Shown: positions 55,195 through 64,000 of the stretch, one piece after another
Position numbering within the stretch: position 1 is the first letter of the stretch
Layout: every line of letters starts with the position of its first letter
Source of the DNA: Ampullaceana balthica
Lineage: Eukaryota > Mollusca > Gastropoda > Lymnaeidae
DNA: 64,000 nucleotides
Direction: 5' to 3'
Assembly: GCA_944989445.1 (NCBI GenBank)
Contig: CALYLW010000012.1
Location: forward strand, 723,001 to 787,000
Notes under the pieces: generated by a model
The model's input: only the letters and a program-made list of their open reading frames with translations
The model's database searches: none
What the model was told of the DNA's origin: nothing
Program-made: the position numbers and the translations under genes

Positions 55195-55370
55195 CTCTCT
55201 CTCTCCCACAACCACCTCTCCCACAACCACTTCTCCCTCAACCACCTCTCCCACAACCACCTCTCACACAACCACTTCTCCCACAACCACCTCTCCCACA
55301 ACCACATCTCCCACAACCACTTCTCCCGCAACCACTTCTCCCGCAACCACTTCTCCCACAACCACCTCTG
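55195..55370. repeat. 15-bp minisatellite, about 12 copies
   Basis: Unit CTCTCCCACAACCAC with small variants. The forward frame gives a TTTSP-type repeat resembling a mucin, but the unit length, lack of a signal peptide and lack of exon context favour a plain minisatellite. Confidence 0.9.
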
Positions 55371-56896
55371 CCCGACTCCAAGCTCGCACACAAAAATTCC
55401 AATCTCAAATATCGCAGCAATTCACGGTTTCCCACGAAAGCAGACGTAACTGCACACCTTTTCAGGTAGTGCAGGTGACACACATTTCTGTGCCTTCACT
55501 TTACGCTACTCTTGAATGGATTACCTGTCAATAGGGGGGACATAGAGACGAACACAGACATACATGACGTCAGACGGACGAGTCCCGCCAAGACTCCCAA
55601 CCCCCACCTTACCATCCCCTCTTAACTTTTCCCCTAATCTTACGATCAAAACTAAGTCACAGTTTACTTTATTGAAAGAAAGTCATTTACAGTTATTTTT
55701 TTAACAATGACTTATCACCGGTTGCGATATGTTCTGTGTGACAACTTACTTAAGTGACGCAATTGTGTACTTTCCAGAGGCACTATAATCAATCAATTAT
55801 GTATAGTATATTAGTATCATAATCTCATGTGATCTTTTCATAAACACTCAACACATCGCGATTTACTGACGCAAGCTTTATCAACATATTAACTAACAGT
55901 CCACTCTAGGGAAGTAAACTCAGATATTGCCTACATGAATCTGTAGATACGTGTTTTCTCTTTAATTACGTTTAACCCAACCACCCCATTTTACTTTAGA
56001 TTTAAAGTCTCCAGGTCTCAACATATTCTTATTCTATAATTGAAATACACGGCCTTCATCCCAATAGACAATGTATTCTCCTTTTTTATTACGCCATTCC
56101 ATTTTCATTAATGCCTTACAATCCTTCAGAGGATTAAATACGGGTGATATCAAACCTTTACTTTCTAGAAGTTGATTAATTATTGTTTACTGAATATTTA
56201 ATTTGGAATAGAAGTTCAGATTTTCAGGATGCTTACCGAAGTGAACGTAATACAGAATATGAAGTTAATCTTTATAAAAATCAATGAATAAAGTAATACA
56301 TTAATATTATTATCATTGTTATAGTTCATACATTGCAAAATAAAGCGCTGTGCATAGAATACGTCTGAATACAAAAGTAAGAAATTAAATGCACATCAAA
56401 GAACCATCAACGTTTGTAAAAATATAAAATTTTAAATAAATATATATTTTATATATTACTTTAAATTATTAGAAACATGTAATTCGATTTTAAAATAAAA
56501 TCCTGTAATATTAATGTATAAATGCTGAAGGATGGATTGACATTGCTTGTTAAGAAATAGTCACATTTATCATCTTTGAAATATATTACATGAAATGACG
56601 CATCAAAATGTTGGTTAGAGTCAAAATATCACTTGCTGTGTTACTGAATTTACGAGAAAACAACAACTCTCACTTAAAGTGTTGCATTGCGGATTATGAG
56701 ATGAGTGAGCCAACAATCGGGGAAGGATGAAGTCTTAAATTTATTTCATGGAGATCAATTACAACAACAAAATTTTCAGATAGCTATTATTGTTAAAATT
56801 CATGTCCGCCTCCAGTGGCAATAGAAAAAAAAATATGTCCATATTGCACAATAACATTGATATCTAATGCTACATATACTTTCCCCATACATATAA
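55371..56896. other. unannotated stretch
   Basis: No gene supported; AT-rich. Confidence 0.5.
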
Positions 56897-57420
56897 CTAG
56901 GTTGCGCTGGGGGCATTGGCGCCTACGGCGCCCACTTTTTTCAAAAGCTCAACTAACTTATTCTTGTTTGATAAATACGAAATATTAAACTTCCTGAAAT
57001 GTTCACAAAGTATTTTATAATAAGGGTTGAAGGGCGCCTACGGCGCCCACTGTTTTTTAGGTCAAAAGCCCAAATAACTTTTCCTTGTTTGATAATTACG
57101 AAATATTAAACATCATGAAATGTACACAAGGTATTTTATAATTATAAAACTTTAAATCCTTTTTCGTGTATCTGTACCTTGTCCAAAATTAAAATATAAG
57201 CTAAAACAATGACGTCATATAATATTTTTATGGCGTGAAACACCAGACGATTTTTTAACTGCTATGGACTGTTGTACTATATTAAAACATAAGCTCAAAC
57301 AATGACATCCTATAATATTTCTTTTTACAGTGATAAGCAGCACACGATTTTTTAACTGCTATTGACTGTGGTACTATGTTCCTGAGCGCTCCACAGTGAC
57401 TTGGGCTATTATATTATTTA
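56897..57420 (-). mobile_element. Helitron G (A-type), reverse orientation
   Basis: On the minus strand the 3' end is GGCGCCGTAGGCGCCAATGC, then CAACCTAG (CTAG at 56900-56897) before T. The shared subterminal block with the GGGCGCCGTAGGCGCCC hairpin is present twice in tandem (hairpins near 57030-57046 and 56918-56934). The motif TAACTGCTATGGACTGTTGT and its near copy also occur twice. The outer left part matches Helitron A near 3340-3420. The 5' end was not identified. Confidence 0.7.
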
Positions 57421-60400
57421 TAAGGCCGTAATTGTATATGCCTTTCTCGCCCCCTGTCCCTTTTCTGATTCTCTCACGGCTTCAGCTTGTGCTACAATGC
57501 TTGCTTTATACTTAACAATAATGTGACATAATGCCCGTTGCTGCAGTTGTTTGACAACTCCTTACGCAAGCGGAGCGCTAATGATGCTACATAATTGTGA
57601 TTGATGGCTCCTGTTATAAAACAAATATAGATCTCAAGTTCAACGAACTACTCGTGTTAGAGCAGCCTTAATTGAAACATTCCACGCGGACCGTTTCGAA
57701 ATAACAAACCTGCCAAGTACTCAATGATATAAGCTGCCACCACCACGACCTTTCAGGTATGTGGTAGTGCGAATGTATGGGACATGGCTGCTGTCAGGTA
57801 CACACTATCTTCTTTATAACAACGTCTGTTGTCTTCGCTTACGTTTCGGGGCCTCAAAAAAAAAGCTGGGTCCTACGGGGTATTTGTTTTTTGTTTGTTT
57901 TCTTTTCTTTTTAAAGTTTTCTTTCTTTGTACGTCAAGCTTTCTTGAATACAACCAAATTAGTTCAAAGTCTCTTAGACGCCATCGCTGAAGACATTCAT
58001 TGAGATTTTTTTTCTATTTTGAATTAAGAATAAGTGTAATCGAAATTTAGCGTAAATTTTTTTTAACTTCTTAGCTGAAGAATCTTATAAAGAAATATTG
58101 TTTTGAGCGTCACTTATTTAAAAAAAAACCAATAATTAGTTAAATAATACTTGTAAAAAAACAACATTATCTATCGACTAGAGTCGCATTGGGCGAGAAA
58201 TTCGCTGTCAGATATAATATATCTTATGGATGAAGAGAACAAAGACTGTTCTTGGTTATAAAATAAGTTCCGCGATAGATGAGAACCCCCCACCCCCACC
58301 CCCCTCCACACACACACTTTTTCAGCCCTTTATATTTTAGTCACCTTAAGACAGCATTAGTATTCCCAGCATTTCTGGCTCAATATCTGTAAATGTAATA
58401 AAGAATGTACTTACAAAAAAAAATATATAATACAAAAATAATAAAAATTGTCAGTCTAGAATGTGTACACTTTGGAGGTCATTAGATTTGGTTTATGGGA
58501 TCGGGACACAATTGTAGCTGTTTTTAATGACTTATGGGTTTCATGCAGCGCCTTATACTTATCGAGTTAGAAGCGCAAACGTTTAATACAAAAACAAACC
58601 GCCATTTGTGATATCGCACGGTGTCCTTCACCTTTAAGAAATCTTCTGTAACATTTTCACATCCTTAGCTCTTTAAACTGTAACGAAAGATAAAGATAAA
58701 GACAGCCACAATTCGACTCCGGCATTCGTGTTATTCATAGTTCAGCAGACATGGGGTTTCAATCAAAATAGTGAGAATTTTCATTGATTATAATTTAATG
58801 ATATTACATTTGATTCACTTATAACAACATAAATCTTTGCACACATCTCGTTAAACAGATATATATTAGATTAATGTATATGTGACGTCATTGGTTTAGT
58901 GTCTCTTCGGGCCGGTATTAAAAGTACCCTTCGACGAAAGCTAGCAAGAAAAAAAAAGAAAAAAAAACTGCTCATTATTTGATGGAAATACAAACATCTA
59001 AATGTAAAGACAAAATTACATATTCTCCTTAGCCCCCAGCCCCAACCCCCTTACCCCATTCCGAAGTCAGTGCTTTTCAAGTATTCAGTCAAGGTCAAGG
59101 TCATTAACTTAACGGCCTTAACTATAATAAAAATATCACAGTATTTCTTTGATTTATGTTGTTATAAAAAAAAATATACACTTGCCCATTTAGAAAGATT
59201 GTACTTTTGTGTATCAGCTATTCTTCATAGATGAAATGACCGAATAAACGGAATGGTAAACACAACTATCACCGAGTTTATGAAGCAACAACGCAAAATT
59301 TAATTATTAGGTCGTTCAATTTGAACGAGATAACACAGATAGAGTCACCGGAATCAAAATATTAATAGAAAAAATCATCAACAAGTAGATTATTTTGAAA
59401 TATTTCTTTTCAACTTATATTAAACATAGAAGACCTGGAAAGAAAACGAACCTTTGAAAAAGAAATTTTCTTGTTACATGTCAAAAACTAGAACGAAAAA
59501 AAAATTGAAATCAATGTCCGCGAAAAGCTTTTGTTTATTTTTTGCTTTGGTAGCTTTGTTGTTGTTTTTTCGCGTTTTCTCCACATTTCATTAATTGAAT
59601 ACTGAATGATAAAGAAATAACACATACCTTAAGTACCTCAAATCAAAATCGTTTAGAAATTCAACCCAACACCCTGAAACCAATCCATTGTATGACGTGT
59701 TGGCCAACCCCCCCCCCTTTTTTTAGCTAATAATCTTATTCGTTATTAACAGATTTTGAAGCTGGCGAATAAAGAAAATGAGAATCCTTGTTTATCTCAA
59801 GATTTATGTAGCCGTAAGCGTTGCAGGACCCATGGTGTTCCTTCAAACAAACAAAACATGTTTTCCTTTCTCACTTAGAACCACTGCCTCCGTAGACCAG
59901 CTTTCAGTCATACCACCCCCGCCTTCTCAACGCTGTTATTTGCAGCGATCAGTCCACCTGCGTACGACTTTGACATTGGACTTATCTTCTCTGCAACTCG
60001 CTTGACATAGTTTCACGTAAAGGGGGTTGCGGTGGGGTGGGATGGGGTGGGGTTAGCTAGACTTTCCTGGGCGGTATCTACAACCGCCAATGATGCAATG
60101 TTTGCATAAACGAAGTAGTCTGCTTCACGTATCTTTTTTATCACAATTCTAAACTTTTTAAAAACTGGCGAATAAAGTCTACTAAAATTTAACTGACGAA
60201 TAAATCAGTTAATCTTCGGTAGAGCTCAGATCTTCGAGTATGATTACAAATACAAACCTGTTGTTTCTTCTTTACTTAATTAAAATTGGCCGGCTTTAGG
60301 CTATGGTTCAAAGTGCGTTGCAGGTTGTCACATCAACTATTTGTGCATTGCGGAACGAGGAAGGGAAATTTTAAACTTATCGGCAATTATATTGGTTCTT

Positions 60401-62295
60401 GGAATAACCAATAAATTTAACTCTAAAAGCTGCACTTTTTCGAGCTCGTGCCACTAGAAGGAGATAACGCAACCCCCGCCCCCCCCCCACACACACCATA
60501 AAGTTCTTCCTTAAACAGAATTGATATAAATCTCGGAAACGTCTTCACCCCTAAGTCATTATTCTATACTAAGGTCAGACCGCATCCGGTCAATCAGTTA
60601 TATTATTATTTGGTTTACTTTTGATGTTTAATTACCAGGATCTGTTTTCCTCATTGCATTATATCAGTATGGTCAAACTCCTCATAAATGTCTAATTGAG
60701 ACAGGTAATTTCCACACCAAAAGAAAATCCGTTTCGCAATATTTATGTATTAACAATATTTTGTCATCTCCGCACCGCAAAAAATTAATAACAAATAAAA
60801 TAATAACAACAAAAACATTATCACCCAAGTAAAAGAAACAAAGTGGTTGCCAAGATAAATTCAGTCATTTGAATGATTTTATTTTAGCATTAAAAAGTGA
60901 TTAACCAAATAAGCATATAAAACCTTACATGTAAAAAGTTAGGATTTGTTTTTAATGAGCTAATTTTTTCGAAATTAGAATCTCAAAATATATATAGATT
61001 GTTTGTACAATATACACCGACATCCCTTTGAAGTATCAAATCAGAAGATCTCTTGGGTTAAAAAGGGAAAGGTTGATTGATTTTATGTGAGTGAAATAGA
61101 ACATTAACTCATATCGATTGAGAAATACGAATTAAAAACAAACATACCGAAAAGAATTCAGCTCCTAGAGAAAAAAAATCCGTTTCGTGTTCCTTGCCAT
61201 TATGGATAGCGTTATGGTTGGTTCACACGACTCTGAAAAGAAGCAACTGTAACATAAACATTTCTATTATTTAAAAAAAGTATTTTAATAAAAAAAATTT
61301 GAGACGGATCGGTGGTCTCTCTAAATGAAGTCAAATTAAAGTGCGATTTTTAAATTGAAATTAAGACACAAACTTTTATTCCTACGTCCATGACGTTTGT
61401 TGAAAGAGGAAAATGGATCTTTTAGGAAAATTGTAAGGGTTTTGAAGAAAGATCTATCTCAATAATTATTTTATGGAATAAAAGATCATTGATGAAACTC
61501 TTTTGTATAACACACGCGCTACCCCTTTTAATAATATATATTTCTAGACTTGATATCTCACAATTTCGAAAGATATGAAACGGTCAGAATAGTATTACAC
61601 GCCTTAAGATTGTGTGTGTTCCTTTCATCTCGCATTACTGGTTGCTAAGGTTTCAAAAATTATCGCATTACAACTTACAACTATTTGACACGTTTTCACA
61701 AGTATCTTACAACTCATTTAAAAAGCACACACCTGAGATAATTTCTGCAGGACACTTTTTTTATATAGTTTATATTACTTCACACTTGGTTTTCTTTAAA
61801 AAATTAAACATGGTAGACACGTAGGCATTTAAAAAATAAAAAGTACTAACAGGTTTGAATTATATATTTAATCGTTTGGGTGCAGATCATTTGTGCAACT
61901 ACTTATAAGTCTTAAGGTGTGTCCCTTCATTACATAGTCCTTAAAGACATTTTTTAGATGTGTGGAATTTTCATCCTTTCTATTTTGCATCGCCAGGCCA
62001 TTAAATGATGATGCCGGTTCGTATTCTAAAATGTCCCTCTATTTTACGGATAACATCCTCTTTAATGTAGAGGTGGTTAATGATTTGTTGTTTTTTTTTG
62101 TGTTCAAATATCACGTCCCTTGCCTTAAAATCCAATTTGGTCTTTCTCGTTGAAAATTTTTTTTAAAAACAAAACTTGATTGCCCACCGGACAATTTTCC
62201 AGACTTCTAATGAGAATAGAAAATGAAATGACAGGAAAATTGTTCTTAATGTTGATAGCACGCGCGTCGTGTTTCATATTATATATCTATATATT

Positions 62296-62327
<32 letters not shown>
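57421..62327. other. unannotated stretch, about 4.9 kb
   Basis: No supported gene. C-rich and CA runs lie near 58285-58318 and 60470-60497, and a G-quadruplex-like run lies at 60022-60052. The frame at 59778-60005 begins with a hydrophobic stretch but has no other support. Confidence 0.45.
60022..60052 (+). other. G-quadruplex-like run
   Basis: Five G tracts of three or more separated by one to seven bases, including TGGGGTGGGATGGGGTGGGG at 60033-60052. Confidence 0.7.
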
Positions 62328-62329
<2 letters not shown>

Positions 62330-63126
62330 GGCGCTCCTTCTATACTGAAGATTATGGGTCCTACGCTTATTCATGGTTTATGTCTGGTCTTTCATTGTTA
62401 TTAGCGTTTTAAATGTTAATAGACTGTTGGTTTTCCTGGTTTCCTCAGGCAACCCATTCCATGTCCGAATTCCCGACGAGAGACTAGGATTCGCATGTGT
62501 TTGTTCTTGCATACGGCATAAGAAAAGGGTTTTTATCCCTGAGGGTTGTATTAGATTATCTTTGTGTTCTTTTTTCAAGCTAGAACTGCATGCCTTATGT
62601 ACTATTACTTCTTTGCTCTTTGTTCATCTATCCTCTAGTCTTTCAAGGTTTAATGATTTAATTAGTGGTGTTAGTCTTGTCAGTTTTGAATATTCTGCAC
62701 TGTCGAATCTGGCTACCCTTTTTTAATTTGTTCTAATTTACCAAAAATTTTTTACTTTGGTGGATGGGTCCCATACAGAAGATGCATATTCTTTTACACG
62801 TCTCACCAAATTGAGGTAGCATTTAAGTTTCATATTCTTATTACATCTGTAAAAGTTTCTCTTTATAAAGCCTAAGGTTTTGTTCTATTTTTTAAATAAC
62901 TTCATTTTCTTGGAGATTCAATGATAATCTCTCAGTGTATTATTATGTTTCGTTTGGCTCAGTTATTTTACATTAATGAAATATTGTGCATGTATTTGTT
63001 TCTCTATTCTTTTTTACTTTAATAGTTCAAACTTGTCTCTATGGAAAGACATACTTCGTTAGTTTTCAATTATATTAATTTGCCGAGGTCTTTTTAAACG
63101 ATTTTTCTATCTTGCTCTGATTTATA
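62328..63126 (-). mobile_element. LINE-A copy 4, old and degenerate
   Basis: The left edge is a TA repeat followed by GGCGCTCCTTCTATACTGAA, the LINE-A 3' signature. The minus strand encodes TWNGLPEETRKTNSLLTFKT and then, in broken frames, homologues of copy 1 back to the region after the FADD motif (near 63125). Many substitutions and indels make it the oldest copy in the window. Confidence 0.85.
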
Positions 63127-64000
63127 TATATGTGTGTGTTAAGCTAAATATGACTACTGTCGGTTATAATAATCACATTAATATCTAGTAGATTTTTTTT
63201 GAAAATATAGATACACAGGAAGGACTTTGATATAGTGATGAATAGCTAAGGCTTCGAAATAGGCAATAACAGCTTAGACCTGAAATTTTATACTTGAACG
63301 AGTTCGACTTCGATTACAATCGAGTATTTAGATTAATAAGTATGGCGCATAGCATTCGTTAATTATACGTTTAATTATACTGCTGCATAAAATTCATCAT
63401 CTTGTTTCAAATGGATCTCCTGGATGAGAATGCACGAACAGCTAATTTTATCAAGTTTCGTGTAAAAAGCGCCCTTCCTATCCCGCTGATCGTATGTTAA
63501 TTTTCGGTGTAAGAGTCGAGGCCGGAATGACGAACAATCGGGCCTTGATTAGAAAGTTATATTTTTTGTCTAGGTCATATCTGGGTATCGCCACTTTGTT
63601 GAAACTAAAAACACTGGCCATCTTATATTTGACCACAGCGTTCTATTTTTGCGTCTTGCCGCCGGAAACCTGAAGTTATTTCGTCATGACATCGCTGCCT
63701 GCATACAATTATTTCATTAAGATCTCCCACTGAGAGAGAAAATTGGAGTCCGCCTTTCTCGACCCTAATAAGTAAAGTAAACCAGCACATTAGTTAGAGA
63801 TTTGAGTCTGCGGAGTTAATTTAGTCGGAGTAGTCCTGGATTCAATTATAGCAAGTTGTTAAAGGAGTGGTGAAGAGATGTGCTGTTGATAACAATATGA
63901 TGCCGTTGATCGGAATGAATAATGACTGTTGAATGTTGCAAAATATATGAAAGCGGTATGTATATTGAGACAAAATGCATACAACGTTGCACGCAAGATA
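63127..64000. other. unannotated stretch
   Basis: No feature supported to the end of the window. Confidence 0.5.

Noticed and set aside
55181..55534. Thr/Pro/Ser-rich frame resembling a mucin
   Set aside because: It arises from a 15-bp minisatellite; there is no signal peptide, splice support or conserved flank.
57761..58003. 80-aa frame after a donor-like CAGGTATGT
   Set aside because: It starts at GTG, is phenylalanine-rich because of T runs, and has no domain.
59778..60005. 75-aa frame with a hydrophobic N-terminus
   Set aside because: The first residues could be a signal peptide, but there is no acceptor, processing site, poly(A) signal or domain; base composition matches the surroundings.

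Overview
The window looks like intergenic and intronic DNA from an animal genome. It is AT-rich, has no bacterial-style gene packing, and is full of transposable elements and minisatellites. Its mix of elements (Helitrons, tRNA-derived SINEs that share a 3' tail with a LINE, a Ty3/gypsy element) and one secreted prepropeptide of neuropeptide design would fit a lophotrochozoan, perhaps a gastropod mollusc. That placement is inference; no marker gene settles it.

Layout. 1-9.7 kb: an 18-bp minisatellite, a tRNA-SINE, hAT-like short elements, a Helitron (3001-4189) carrying a dispersed repeat, and two decayed 3' ends of one LINE family (LINE-B). 9.7-17.8 kb: mostly featureless AT-rich DNA with Helitron termini near 13.2-13.3 kb and 17.76 kb and three copies of the same dispersed repeat. 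17.88-18.32 kb: the only likely host gene seen, the last exon of a small secreted peptide precursor with splice acceptor, stop and poly(A) signal. 19.7-20.7 kb: a Helitron with a SINE inside. 21.7-31.4 kb: three 5'-truncated LINE-A copies and unannotated DNA; a fourth lies at 62.3-63.1 kb. 32-37 kb: a Helitron, an hAT MITE with perfect 8-bp target duplications, and two large minisatellites (23-bp and 26-bp units). 39.0-47.7 kb: a nest in which a 30-bp minisatellite holds a LINE (LINE-C), the LINE holds a complete LTR retrotransposon, and the right arm of the minisatellite holds a SINE. 48.7-52.7 kb: a 4-kb Helitron with 172-bp internal tandem repeats. The remainder is simple repeats, one reversed Helitron (56.9-57.4 kb) and unannotated DNA.

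The most notable element is the 7,395-bp LTR retrotransposon at 39762-47156. Its two 643-bp LTRs differ, by eye, at one base, and it has a perfect 5-bp target duplication. Gag has a CCHC knuckle and a SCAN-like capsid segment. Pol has Ty3/gypsy-type enzymes in the order protease, integrase, reverse transcriptase, RNase H. This is the rearranged order of the Gmr1 group, not the usual gypsy order. Gag and pol are in the same frame, separated by one UGA, which suggests stop-codon readthrough. All calls were made by reading; no database search was run.
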